Source: Planctomycetota bacterium (GTDB taxonomy: Bacteria > Planctomycetota > UBA8742 > JACQVU01). From it: a stretch of 9,375 bases of DNA. Shown here one piece after another: positions 1-6,830 of the stretch. The notes under the pieces are model-generated. The model saw only the letters and a program-made list of their open reading frames with translations, made no database searches and was not told the DNA's origin. Made by a program: the position numbers and the translations under genes. The DNA lies in contig JACQVU010000184.1 of the NCBI GenBank assembly GCA_016209585.1, positions 1 to 9,375 of the forward strand. The letters are read 5' to 3'. The first letter of the stretch is position 1, and every line of letters begins with the position of its first letter.

Positions 1-1
1 G

Positions 2-718
2 CTCACCGCCATCGCCCGCCAGGCCGGCGCCGCGCGGGATCGCGGGCGGCTGCACGCCAAACTGGCGAAGTTGTTCCAGGACGGGGTGAACACGCTGGTG
101 GCCACCATTGAGGCCAAGGCCTCATACACCCACGGCCACTCCGAGCGGGTGACGGAGGTGGCGGTGAAGATCGCGCAGGAAATGGCGATGGACGCGGCGT
201 ACACGGAGAAAATCCGCCTCTCCGCGCTGCTGCACGACATCGGCAAGATCGGCGTCTCCGAGAAGATCCTGCGCAAGCCGGCCCGGCTGACGGACGAAGA
301 GTTCGCGCAGATCAAGAAGCACCCGGTGATCGGGGCCGACATCGTGGAGAACATCGAGTCGCTGCAGGAGGAGGCCCTGGGCGTGCGGTATCACCACGAG
401 AAGTGGAACGGCACGGGCTACCCCGAGGGGTTGAAGGGGGAAGAGATTCCACTGATCGCGCGCATCATCTGCGTGTCGGACTCGTTCGACGCCATGACCT
501 CCAACCGGCCCTATCGCAAGAACTTCGACATCGAAGAGGTCATCCGGGAGTTCGAGCGCTGCGCGCAAGTGCAGTTCGACGCCCGCGTGGTCGACGCTTT
601 CATCCGCCTGGTCAAGCGCGGCGACGTGAAGCCGGTCTTTTTGCTCCAGGCCGAGAACGCGCCCGAACCGGAGCGCAAGAAAAGTTCCGGCGTCTACCAG
701 GCCCCCGGCCCGGTCTGA
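2..718 (+). CDS. HD-GYP domain cyclic-di-GMP phosphodiesterase, 5' truncated
   Basis: The frame is already open at the left edge, so the N-terminus is missing; a TTG at 71 is only an internal possible start. The visible part is an almost complete HD-GYP domain. It has the HGHSERV helix, the metal-binding LHDIGKIG motif, the KKHP histidine, the YHHEKWNGTGYP segment that gives the family its name, and a VSDSFDAMT aspartate followed by RPYR. All expected metal and substrate residues are present, so hydrolysis of cyclic-di-GMP in the cytoplasm is likely (family knowledge). The last 30 or so residues are polar and look like a disordered tail. What precedes the domain (receiver, GAF, PAS or membrane sensor) lies outside the window, so the input signal is unknown. 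The gene ends in TGA and converges on the acyltransferase gene at 815. Confidence 0.93.
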   Translation, partial: LTAIARQAGAARDRGRLHAKLAKLFQDGVNTLVATIEAKASYTHGHSERVTEVAVKIAQEMAMDAAYTEKIRLSALLHDIGKIGVSEKILRKPARLTDEEFAQIKKHPVIGADIVENIESLQEEALGVRYHHEKWNGTGYPEGLKGEEIPLIARIICVSDSFDAMTSNRPYRKNFDIEEVIREFERCAQVQFDARVVDAFIRLVKRGDVKPVFLLQAENAPEPERKKSSGVYQAPGPV

Positions 719-769
719 TCTCGACCCGTCCCCCAAGAACCTGTTTCAGCAGGCGCTTCGTCGTCGGCG

Positions 770-795
770 GTGGCGCGGGAGAGTAGCCGCGCCAC
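770..795. terminator. Possible bidirectional terminator hairpin between convergent genes
   Basis: A perfect 9-bp stem (GTGGCGCGG at 770-778, CCGCGCCAC at 787-795) encloses an 8-base loop. It sits in the 96-bp gap between the stops of the HD-GYP gene (718, +) and the acyltransferase gene (815, -), where a shared terminator would be expected. No T-tract follows on either strand, so it is not a textbook intrinsic terminator. Confidence 0.45.
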
Positions 796-814
796 GGAAG
801 TGAGCAGGGTGGGG

Positions 815-1546
815 TCACGCCTGGCCGCCCGCGGCCGGTCGGGGGCCGCGCTCGCGGGCGGGGACGCCAGCCACGAAGGCGCCGGCGGCCACGTCGCAAA
901 GGACGACGGCGCCGGCGCCGATCACCGCGCCGTCGCCGATCTTCAGGTTGTCGGCGACGACCGCGCCGATGCCGATGAACACGTCGGCGCCAATGGCGGC
1001 GCCCCCGCCCACGTGCACGCCGGGGCAGAGGAACGTATTGGCGCCCACGCGCACGTCATGATCCACGGTGGCCGCGGTGTTGATCACCGCGTGCTCGCCC
1101 ACCACCGCGTACGGTCCCACGACCGCGGCGGCCATCACCACCGCGCCGGGGCCGAGGGTCGCGCCCCCGCACGCGACCGCACTGGGGTGGGCCGCGGCCG
1201 GGAACAGCAGCCCGGCCGCGCGCGCCCGGACGGCCAGCGCGCGGCGCGCCGCCATATGGCGCCACCCGAGGCCCAGCAACGCGTGGGTGACGCCGGCCGC
1301 GCGCGCGGATTCAAGGAACGCATCGTCGCCGAGCAGCGGAAGACCGTGAAACGGCCGCGCCGAATGGCTGGAACCCGCCTTCTCGGTCACGCCGGCGACC
1401 TCGAAAACGCCCCGCGAACGGACCACGTCCAGAACCGCGCCGGCGTGCGGACCGGCGCCGATGATCACCAGGCGAGGCGCCCGCGAACCGGCCGAGGGGC
1501 CGGCGCGCGACGCGGCCGGAGTGGAGGGCGGCGATGAAGGCGTCAA
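815..1546 (-). CDS. NeuD/PglD-family sugar O-/N-acyltransferase
   Basis: The 243-residue product has the two-part layout of the NeuD/PglD/PerB family. A short Rossmann-like N-terminal domain (RLVIIGAGPHAGAVLDVV, about residues 25-42) binds the nucleotide sugar. A left-handed beta-helix of hexapeptide repeats (about 118-225) binds acetyl-CoA. The VDHD motif near residue 163 carries the histidine that acts as base in PglD, and the helix ends in AGVPAR, the usual closing turn. Family members acetylate amino-sugars for surface glycans or protein glycosylation; the actual substrate cannot be read here. The first ~22 residues are a Ser/Pro/Ala-rich extension. The start is TTG at 1546, overlapping the TGA of the upstream HEPN-like gene as TTGA, which implies translational coupling. 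No other glycan gene is visible nearby. Confidence 0.85.
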   Translation of the reverse strand: MTPSSPPSTPAASRAGPSAGSRAPRLVIIGAGPHAGAVLDVVRSRGVFEVAGVTEKAGSSHSARPFHGLPLLGDDAFLESARAAGVTHALLGLGWRHMAARRALAVRARAAGLLFPAAAHPSAVACGGATLGPGAVVMAAAVVGPYAVVGEHAVINTAATVDHDVRVGANTFLCPGVHVGGGAAIGADVFIGIGAVVADNLKIGDGAVIGAGAVVLCDVAAGAFVAGVPARERGPRPAAGGQA

Positions 1547-1992
1547 GGCGACGACGCCCCGGGCGGTCCCGCGCGGCCCGCGGCAGAGGAGGCCGCCGCC
1601 GCGGCCGCGAGGCGGGCGCGAAGCGCGCGGCAGAGGGCGTCAACCTCGTCGGCTTCAGCCAGGAGGGTGTCGCGGGTCCACCCCAGGCCGGTGGGCTGGG
1701 CGAAGTAGCCCTCCACGCGATGCACGACGGCGAAAAACCGCGGGTCTAATCCCCCGCGGAGCATGAACTCGCGGTTGAAGAGGCCGAAGGTCTCTCCCAG
1801 CGTGGCCGGCGCGAACCCGGTGGCGCGCAGCGCGGCCTCCATGGCCACGAGGACGGCGCGATAGAGCCGGTCAGCCACGCGCTCGGCCACCTCCAGCCCG
1901 GAGGCGGCGGAGGCGCACTCGGCGGCGATGGGGGGGCGGCTGAAGAGCGAGAGGTCCATGACCCTGGCCGGCGCTGACCACCGAGGCTGCAT
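1543..1992 (-). CDS. HEPN-like helical protein, first gene of a pair with the acyltransferase
   Basis: The product has 149 residues. Residues ~22-128 follow the pattern of small HEPN proteins: a first helix (AECASAASGLEVAERVADRL), a second helix LYRAVLVAMEAALRATGF where HEPN proteins carry the YYAxFHAA helix, then TLGETFGLFNREFMLRGGL matching the usual SHxGxxxLFxxHFVKTGxL segment, then a final helix. An R85-x5-H91 spacing (RFFAVVH) resembles the HEPN RNase motif but is probably not in the canonical position. The last ~20 residues are Ala/Pro/Gly-rich. HEPN proteins include RNase toxins, defence components and helper subunits; function here is unknown. ATG at 1992 is the outer limit. A predicted promoter (1995-2024) would start RNA just inside that ATG, favouring the in-frame ATG at 1959 (MDLSLF), though neither start has a good ribosome binding site. 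Confidence 0.65.
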   Translation of the reverse strand: MQPRWSAPARVMDLSLFSRPPIAAECASAASGLEVAERVADRLYRAVLVAMEAALRATGFAPATLGETFGLFNREFMLRGGLDPRFFAVVHRVEGYFAQPTGLGWTRDTLLAEADEVDALCRALRARLAAAAAASSAAGRAGPPGASSP

Positions 1993-1994
1993 GG

Positions 1995-2024
1995 AATCTA
2001 CCCCGCGGCGGGCGGTCGGGTCAA
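1995..2024 (-). promoter_or_regulatory. Possible sigma-70 promoter for the HEPN-acyltransferase pair
   Basis: On the minus strand, TTGACC (2024-2019, five of six consensus bases) and TAGATT (2000-1995, four of six) are separated by 18 bp. RNA would start at about 1988-1989, inside or just after the first ATG of the HEPN-like gene. This is a consensus match by eye only. Confidence 0.35.
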
Positions 2025-2149
2025 ACGGCGAGGATCGGAGGGGTGCATGTCCGCGCTCGCTAGGCGTAGCCGGAACAAGAGATGGGTCTCAGCGACCAGG
2101 TTCGTAGCCCACCCGTGAGCTGGAAGGTGTTGGCGAGCTCGGGACGGCT

Positions 2150-2162
2150 CCCGGTCGCCGGG
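2150..2162 (-). terminator. Weak hairpin just after the ribbon-helix-helix gene
   Basis: A 5-bp perfect stem (CCCGG/CCGGG, 3-base loop) lies 13 bp beyond the stop of the minus-strand gene. A second 5-bp stem, GGGTG/CACCC (2165-2169/2176-2180), overlaps the stop codon itself. There is no T-tract. The rest of the 180-bp gap up to the HEPN-like gene shows only the promoter listed separately. Confidence 0.25.
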
Positions 2163-2174
2163 TTGGGTGGTTGC

Positions 2175-2675
2175 TCACCCGCGCGGTTTGGTCGGTTCGC
2201 CCTCCTCCGCGTCGGGGATTCCCATTTCCTTGCGGATCATGCCGCGGGCTTCGTCGCGCAGGTTGCGAATGGCGTCAGCCTTCTCGCGAACGCGGTTGAC
2301 CACTTCGGCGCGGGACTTCAGCCCCTCGGCCACGAGGAAGGCCGCGGCCTCGGAGATCGACTGGAAGAGACCGACCTCGACCAGGAGATTGAGGCTTTCC
2401 CTGGTCTCGTCGCCGACGCGGACGCTGATGACGCTGCCGCGAGCGCCCTTGAGCGTCTCCGTGATCTGCTGGCCCAGACCGCGGCCGAAGTCGGCGGCGC
2501 CCTTGAAGCGGCGCGCCAGGGCGTCGATGCCCTCCTTCAGGTCGTCGGAGGTGAACTCCTTCCCCTTGTCGCCGAACTGGACGCGGAACTTCGGGCCGCG
2601 GCCGCTTTTCCTGTCGCCCTGGGCTTCGGGTCCGCCGGCTTCCTCTTTTCCACTCTTGTCGCGCGCGGTGACCAT
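2175..2675 (-). CDS. Ribbon-helix-helix-like DNA-binding protein, likely autoregulatory
   Basis: The product is 166 residues and highly charged. Residues ~1-75 are a Lys/Gly/Glu-rich, possibly disordered arm including KFRVQFGDKGKEFTSDDLKEGIDALARRF. Residues ~81-122 look like a ribbon-helix-helix fold: a strand SVISVRVGDET, a helix RESLNLLVEVG, a turn LFQSIS, and a helix EAAAFLVAEGLKSR. The phrase LVE-GLF-S-SEA is typical of such repressors. A long charged helix follows (~122-150). I recognise the domain type, not a named family. ATG at 2675 is preceded by a good Shine-Dalgarno (AAAGGAA, about 7 bases upstream), which fixes the start. The gene is divergent from gpsA, and a long inverted repeat (2719-2748) lies 43 bp upstream of its start, as expected for a self-regulating repressor. 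Confidence 0.7.
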   Translation of the reverse strand: MVTARDKSGKEEAGGPEAQGDRKSGRGPKFRVQFGDKGKEFTSDDLKEGIDALARRFKGAADFGRGLGQQITETLKGARGSVISVRVGDETRESLNLLVEVGLFQSISEAAAFLVAEGLKSRAEVVNRVREKADAIRNLRDEARGMIRKEMGIPDAEEGEPTKPRG

Positions 2676-2718
2676 CGGATGTTCCTTTCGTTGCGTTGCC
2701 CTGGTTCAACATTTCAGT

Positions 2719-2748
2719 GACGTGTAACATGTAATCGTATTACACGTC
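2719..2748. promoter_or_regulatory. Operator-like inverted repeat between the RHH gene and gpsA
   Basis: Perfect 9-bp arms GACGTGTAA (2719-2727) and TTACACGTC (2740-2748) are separated by 12 bp. A second perfect repeat is nested inside: TGTAAT (2730-2735), CGT, ATTACA (2739-2744). The region therefore carries closely spaced GTGTAAY-like half sites, the arrangement ribbon-helix-helix dimers bind side by side. It is the most AT-rich stretch in a GC-rich surrounding and lies in the divergent promoter region, so it could control the RHH gene, gpsA or both. The regulator assignment is inferred from position. Confidence 0.6.
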
Positions 2749-2797
2749 GCAGCGCAATAGGAATTCTCGGATTTTTTTTGCGGCCCTCACGGAATCC

Positions 2798-3814
2798 GTG
2801 AAACCTGCCCCAATGGCCACCCGCAAGCGCTACGCCGTGCTCGGCACCGGGGCCTTCGGAACCGCCATGGCGCTGGTGGCGGCGCGGAGGGGCCACCAGG
2901 TGACGCTCTGGGGGCGCGATACTGCCCACGTGGCCGACATCCGCGCGGCCGGCGAGAACCGCCGCGCGCTTCCGGGCGTCGCCATCCCACAAACGGTGCG
3001 GCTCACCGCCGACGCGGCCGAGGCGCTGGCCGGCGCTGACGCCGCGCTGCTGGCCGTTCCCACCAAGTATGCCCGCCGCGTGCTGGAGGGGCTGCGATCG
3101 CTTCTCCCTCCCGGACTGCCCATCGTCTCGCTGGCCAAAGGGATCGAGGTGGGCGCCAACCTCACCGCCGGCGGCATCATCCGCGACGTGCTGGGCGAAG
3201 CGGCGCGCGTGGCGGTGCTCAGCGGCCCCTCCCACGCCGAGGAGGTGGCGCGGCTGCTGCCCACCACGGTCGTCGTGGCGTCGGCCGAGCCGGCGTTGGC
3301 GGCCATGGCGCAGGCCGACCTCTCGTCCGAGGTCTTCCGCGTCTACACCAACCCGGACGTGCGCGGCGTCGAGTTGGCGGGCGCGATGAAGAACGTGATC
3401 GCCGTCGCGGCCGGCATCTGCGACGGCCTTGGCTTCGGCGACAACACCAAGGCCGCGCTGCTCACCCGCGGCCTGGCCGAGATGGTTCGCTTTGGCCTTT
3501 CCCAGGCTTGCGACCCGGCCACGTTTCACGGCCTGGCCGGCATCGGCGACCTCATCACCACCTGCGTCTCCCCCTACGGCCGCAACCGCGCCTTCGGCGA
3601 ACAAATAGGCAAGGGCCGCCGCCGCGCCGAGATCGAGGCTTCCATGCCAGCCGTGGCTGAGGGCGTGCTGACCTGCAAGGCGCTTCACGACCTGGCCGCC
3701 CGCGCCGACGTCGACATGCCCATCACCACCGAGGTCTATCGCGCCCTGTATGAAGACAAGGACCCCCGCCGCGCCGTGCGCGACCTCATGACCCGCGAAC
3801 ACAAGCAGGAGTAA
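2798..3814 (+). CDS. gpsA: Glycerol-3-phosphate dehydrogenase [NAD(P)+]
   Basis: GpsA reduces dihydroxyacetone phosphate to sn-glycerol 3-phosphate with NAD(P)H in the cytoplasm, feeding phospholipid synthesis. The 338-residue product is full length for the family (about 330). The N-terminal Rossmann motif GTGAFG is at ~16-21, followed by LWGRD, where GpsA proteins bind the cofactor. AVPTKYARRVLE and SLAKGIE match conserved blocks, and LSGPSHAEEVA is the family's GPS/N-AxE segment. The catalytic lysine is K198 in GAMKNV, followed by GICDGLGFGDNTKAALLTRGLAEM. GLAGIGDLITTC and SPYGRNRAFG complete the signature. The start is GTG 2798, with only a weak GGA ahead; ATG 2813 gives MATRKRYAVLG, equally compatible with the family. 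The gene is divergent from the RHH gene and converges on the GNAT gene. The 78-bp gap after the stop holds only a short GATCTCGGAGATC hairpin (3851-3863). Confidence 0.97.
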   Translation: MKPAPMATRKRYAVLGTGAFGTAMALVAARRGHQVTLWGRDTAHVADIRAAGENRRALPGVAIPQTVRLTADAAEALAGADAALLAVPTKYARRVLEGLRSLLPPGLPIVSLAKGIEVGANLTAGGIIRDVLGEAARVAVLSGPSHAEEVARLLPTTVVVASAEPALAAMAQADLSSEVFRVYTNPDVRGVELAGAMKNVIAVAAGICDGLGFGDNTKAALLTRGLAEMVRFGLSQACDPATFHGLAGIGDLITTCVSPYGRNRAFGEQIGKGRRRAEIEASMPAVAEGVLTCKALHDLAARADVDMPITTEVYRALYEDKDPRRAVRDLMTREHKQE

Positions 3815-3892
3815 CCGTCGGGTTGTCATGGGGGCCGCCGAGGGTCGCCGGATCTCGGAGATCAATACGGCGTTTCACCGCACCCAGCCCAA

Positions 3893-5008
3893 TCAGATAT
3901 CCCGCTCGTAGAAGCGGTAGGTCTTGTAAGGTTTCGCGCCCAGGCTCAGAAGGGCGCGGTTCATCTCGACGTTGTTGGCCAGGATCCACGACATCTCGCC
4001 GTGCGTGTAGCCCAGTTCCAGCCCGCGCCGCCAGGTCTCCAGGTAGAACAACGCGGCCAAGCCGGAGCGCCGGTGCTCTTTCACCACGCCCAGCACGAAG
4101 ACCCGCACGCCGCGGATGGTCTTCCATGCCCGCCAGAGCCGCAGCCAGCCGAAGGGCTTGAGCGAACCGCGGGCGAGGGGAAGGACCTCGTTCACGTCCG
4201 GCAAGGTCAGCGAGAAGCCCACCGGCTGCCCCTCCTTCTCGCCGAAGAAGGCCAGGTCGGGCACGATGATGGGCCGCAGTTCGCGCGCCATGTGGTCAAA
4301 CTCGCGGTCCGACATCGGCACGAAACCCCAGTTCTCGGCCCAGGCGTCCCGGTAGACGGCCCGCACGCGCTCCATCTCGCCGGGGAAATCGCGCAGGTTG
4401 AACGGGCGCACCACCACTGCGCTGCGCTCCCGCACCTTCTCAGCCACCCGGGCGACCTTCTCCGGCACGGTCGCCGTGCGATCCATGCGGTAGGCCAGAA
4501 GGTCCATCGCCGGTTTGTACCCGGCCGCCTCCACGATGCGGGGCAGGTAGGGGGGGTTCCAGGCCATCAGCACCACGGGCGGGAGGTCGAAGGCGTCCAC
4601 CAACATGCCGCACTCATGATTGGTGGAGAAGTTGGCCGGCCCGCGGCACCTGGCCATGCCGCGCTCCTTCAGCCACTGCTCGGCGGCGCGGAGCAGGGCT
4701 TGACCGGCGTCCGGGTCGTCGATCAGGTCGAAGAGACCAAAGAAACCGGTCCGCTCATGCCAGAAATCGTTGTGCGCCCGGTTCACGAAGGCCGCCACCC
4801 GCCCCACCGGCGCGCCGCCGCGCCAGGCGAGGAAGTAGATACCCTCGGCCTGATCGAAGAAGGGATTGCGCGCGCGGTCGGCATGCGCCCGGCGCTCCTC
4901 GATGAGCGGTGGCACGAACGCTGGATAGGCCGCGTAGAGACGATAGGGCAACCGGACGAAGGTCTCGAAGTCGCCGCGCGTGGCGACCGCACGGATGGAT
5001 GGGGGCAT
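3893..5008 (-). CDS. GNAT-type acyltransferase of the YghO-like family
   Basis: The 371-residue product resembles E. coli YghO-like proteins, a widespread group with one or two GNAT-like folds and no established substrate. The opening (FETFVRLPYRLYAAYPAFVPPLIEERR) and the RNPFF and GRVAAFVNRAHN segments are typical of that group. So are CRGPANFSTNHECGMLVDAF (121-140) and the WNPPYLPRIVEAAGY block. In the C-terminal half, VVKEHRRSGLA (308-318) fits the acetyl-CoA pyrophosphate loop, and NNVEMNRALLSLGAKPYKTYRFYE (345-368) fits the closing GNAT motif. No membrane segment is seen. ATG 5008 is the natural start, although the ribosome binding site is weak. It lies 90 bp downstream of ribBA on the same strand and could share its transcript; no functional link is known. 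Confidence 0.8.
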   Translation of the reverse strand: MPPSIRAVATRGDFETFVRLPYRLYAAYPAFVPPLIEERRAHADRARNPFFDQAEGIYFLAWRGGAPVGRVAAFVNRAHNDFWHERTGFFGLFDLIDDPDAGQALLRAAEQWLKERGMARCRGPANFSTNHECGMLVDAFDLPPVVLMAWNPPYLPRIVEAAGYKPAMDLLAYRMDRTATVPEKVARVAEKVRERSAVVVRPFNLRDFPGEMERVRAVYRDAWAENWGFVPMSDREFDHMARELRPIIVPDLAFFGEKEGQPVGFSLTLPDVNEVLPLARGSLKPFGWLRLWRAWKTIRGVRVFVLGVVKEHRRSGLAALFYLETWRRGLELGYTHGEMSWILANNVEMNRALLSLGAKPYKTYRFYERDI

Positions 5009-5019
5009 GTGCCGGATTT

Positions 5020-5072
5020 CAGTTGTCAGTTTTCAGTTGCCCGGGAATCAAGCGTTCCGACGCCTGACAACT
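5020..5072. repeat. Intergenic short repeats with a 9-bp inverted pair
   Basis: The 90-bp gap between ribBA and the GNAT gene holds three CAGTT copies at 7-bp spacing (5020, 5027, 5034), an inverted pair AGTTGTCAG (5021-5029) and CTGACAACT (5064-5072), and a run of GACCCC-like units (5078-5094). The inverted pair could form a stem with a 34-base loop. It may be a terminator for ribBA or a dispersed micro-repeat. Confidence 0.5.
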
Positions 5073-5098
5073 CCCCCGACCCCCGACCCCTGACCTCG

Positions 5099-6325
5099 TC
5101 ACGGCACATCCAGTTCGTGGCCCAGTTTCTCCTTCTTCACGCGCAGGTAGTCCACGTTGTTGGGGTTCGGCGCCACGCGCAGCGGAACCCGCTCGGTGAT
5201 GTCCAGGCCGTAGCCGGCCAGCGCGCTGTACTTCTTGGGATTGTTGGTGAGCAACCGCATGCGAGTGACGCCCAGGTCTTTGAGAATCTGCGCGCCGATC
5301 CCGTACTGCCGTTCGTCAGCCTTGTAGCCCAGATGGTAGTTGGCCTCCACCGTGTCCAGCCCGCGCTCCTGCAGGGCGTAGGCCCGGATCTTGCCCAGCA
5401 GCCCGATGCCCCGCCCCTCCTGCCGCAGATAGAGCAGCACGCCCCGGCCCTCGTCGGTGATGCGCCGCATGGCGGCCTGGGCCTGCTCGCCGCAGTCGCA
5501 GCGCAGCGAGCCGAACGTGTCGCCCGTGAGACACTCCGAGTGCACCCGCACCAGCACGGGCGCTTCGACCGGATCGAATCGCTGGGCGGCCCCGTTCCAG
5601 TTCAACCCCTGCGAGAGCGCCACGTGCTGCTCGTCGTTCACGATGCTGCGGTAGAGGTGCAGTTTGAAGGAACCGTAGCGCGTGGGCAGCATCACCGTCT
5701 CCTCGCGCACCACCAGTTTCTCCTTGCGGCGGCGGTGCTCGATGAGGTCGGCGATGGTGCAGATCAACAGGCCGTGTCGGCGGCAGAACTCCATCAGTTG
5801 CGGCACGCGGGCCATGGTGCCGTCGTCGTTCATGATCTCGCAGATCACCCCGGCGGGGCGCAGGCCGGCCAGCCGCGCCAGGTCCACCGCGCCTTCGGTC
5901 TGGCCGCACCGCACCAGCACGCCGCCCGGAACCGCGCGCAGGGGGTGAATGTGCCCCGGCCGCGCCAGGTCCGAGGGCTGGCAATCGTCGCGCAGCGCCG
6001 TCAGCACGGTGCGCGCCCGGTCGAAGGCTGAGATGCCGGTCGAAACCCCCTCCGCCGCGTCCACGGAAACCGTGAAGGCGGTGCCGAACCGCGAGGTGTT
6101 GTTCGGCTCCTGCAAGGGGAGGTCCAGCGCGGCCACTTTGTCGGGCGTGAGGGCCAGGCAGATCAGGCCCCGCCCGTGGGTGGCCATGAAGTTGATGATC
6201 TCCGGCGTCGTCTTCTCGGCCGCGACCACCAGGTCGCCCTCGTTCTCGCGATCCTCGTCGTCCACCAGGACGATCATCTTCCCGGCGCGGACCTCCTCGA
6301 TCACTTCGGGAATGCTGTTGAACAT
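5099..6325 (-). CDS. ribBA: Bifunctional DHBP synthase / GTP cyclohydrolase II
   Basis: RibBA catalyses two entry steps of riboflavin synthesis: ribulose 5-phosphate to 3,4-dihydroxy-2-butanone 4-phosphate (N-terminal half) and opening of GTP (C-terminal half). At 408 residues it is the normal full length. The DHBP synthase domain (~1-200) has the acidic metal-binding loop DDEDRENEGDL (22-32), STGISAFDRA, RPGHIHPLRA and EGAVDLARLAGL. The GTP cyclohydrolase II domain (~205-400) has zinc ligands C265, C276 and C278 in HSECLTGDTFGSLRCDCG, then RQEGRGIGL (301-309), LDTVEAN and LTNNPKKYSAL. Both active sites appear intact. The start is ATG 6325, with a weak ribosome binding site. A 64-codon antitoxin-like gene ends 33 bp upstream on the same strand, so they may be cotranscribed. 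No FMN riboswitch is visible upstream and no other rib genes are nearby. Confidence 0.97.
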   Translation of the reverse strand: MFNSIPEVIEEVRAGKMIVLVDDEDRENEGDLVVAAEKTTPEIINFMATHGRGLICLALTPDKVAALDLPLQEPNNTSRFGTAFTVSVDAAEGVSTGISAFDRARTVLTALRDDCQPSDLARPGHIHPLRAVPGGVLVRCGQTEGAVDLARLAGLRPAGVICEIMNDDGTMARVPQLMEFCRRHGLLICTIADLIEHRRRKEKLVVREETVMLPTRYGSFKLHLYRSIVNDEQHVALSQGLNWNGAAQRFDPVEAPVLVRVHSECLTGDTFGSLRCDCGEQAQAAMRRITDEGRGVLLYLRQEGRGIGLLGKIRAYALQERGLDTVEANYHLGYKADERQYGIGAQILKDLGVTRMRLLTNNPKKYSALAGYGLDITERVPLRVAPNPNNVDYLRVKKEKLGHELDVP

Positions 6326-6358
6326 GGGCGGGCGTGGCCGGAAAGGGGGAATCTGGCC

Positions 6359-6553
6359 CTATTCTCGGGGGAAGGCGCCATGCTCCAACGCGGCCACCGC
6401 CCGCGTGCGCGCGGAGATGTCGCTCTCCTCCGCCACCGCCACCGCCTCCACCGTGGCGACGATTTTCACCTTGCCGCGCCGCGGTTCGCCGGGGAGCGGG
6501 AGACGCAGGTTGCCGTCCGCGTCCGGTTCGAGAATCAGCGAAATGGTGCTCAT
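6359..6553 (-). CDS. 64-residue orphan antitoxin-like protein upstream of ribBA
   Basis: The product begins MSTISLILEPDADGNLRLPL, with an alternating strand pattern and a PGEPRRGKVKIVATVE continuation. This resembles small N-terminal DNA-binding or swapped-hairpin antitoxins that precede PIN-domain toxins. The second half (AEESDISARTRAVAALEHGAF) is helical. The frame stays open for about 190 codons further upstream, but that part only translates intergenic repeats, so the ATG at 6553 is taken as the start. A -10-like TACGAT (6565-6560) sits six bases before this ATG, and no ribosome binding site is seen. No toxin follows: 33 bp on, ribBA begins. It could be a relic or solitary antitoxin, or an unrelated small protein. 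Family assignment is by resemblance only. Confidence 0.55.
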   Translation of the reverse strand: MSTISLILEPDADGNLRLPLPGEPRRGKVKIVATVEAVAVAEESDISARTRAVAALEHGAFPRE

Positions 6554-6648
6554 GCAGACATCGTACCCGAAACGACCACCGGGCGGAGGGGGTTTCACCT
6601 CGACGCCGCTCCGCGCCGTTGGTGTCACACGCGAAGACGCCGGCGGGG

Positions 6649-6828
6649 ACTCACGCGGAGGCGCGAAGACGCGGAGGGGAAACCAGGGCACGGATGCCGT
6701 GCCACGCACGCCGTGGAACAACCGCGCGCCCGAGCCGAAAGCCGAATAGCCGCGTCTCTCGCGCGGACACTCCGCGTGAAATCTGCTCTGCTCCGCTCCG
6801 CTCCGCGTCTCCGTGCCTCCGCGTGAGT
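6649..6828. repeat. 180-bp element with 28-bp imperfect inverted ends
   Basis: The segment 6649-6676 (starting ACTCACGCGGAGGCGCGAAG) and the reverse complement of 6801-6828 agree at 26 of 28 bases. The 124 bp between them hold a perfect palindrome GGCACGG-ATG-CCGTGCC (6687-6703) and a further partial copy of the same motif (about 6750-6780). It belongs to the repeat family whose translation reads like HAKTxRRE. There is no transposase; it is MITE-like at most. The rest of the 6554-6648 stretch shows only GC-rich sequence with another partial copy (6628-6640). Confidence 0.7.
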
Positions 6829-6830
6829 CT

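Noticed and set aside
770..1537. 255-codon plus-strand frame opposite the acyltransferase
   Set aside because: It is rich in His/Gly/Arg, mirrors the hexapeptide-repeat codons on the other strand, and has no recognisable domain.
1993..2174. RNA gene in the gap upstream of the HEPN-like gene
   Set aside because: There is no tRNA-like cloverleaf or CCA end; only short GC stems, as expected by chance.
2714..3865. 383-codon minus-strand frame opposite gpsA
   Set aside because: It is a shadow of gpsA; gpsA motifs are complete on the plus strand.
4001..6031. 676-codon open frame on the plus strand across the GNAT and ribBA genes
   Set aside because: It is antisense to two clearly conserved genes and crosses their spacer. 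Long antisense frames without stops are expected at this GC content, and no domain is recognisable.
6326..6358. FMN riboswitch ahead of ribBA
   Set aside because: Only 33 bp separate ribBA from the upstream gene, and no RFN-like conserved elements are seen there or in 6554-6650.
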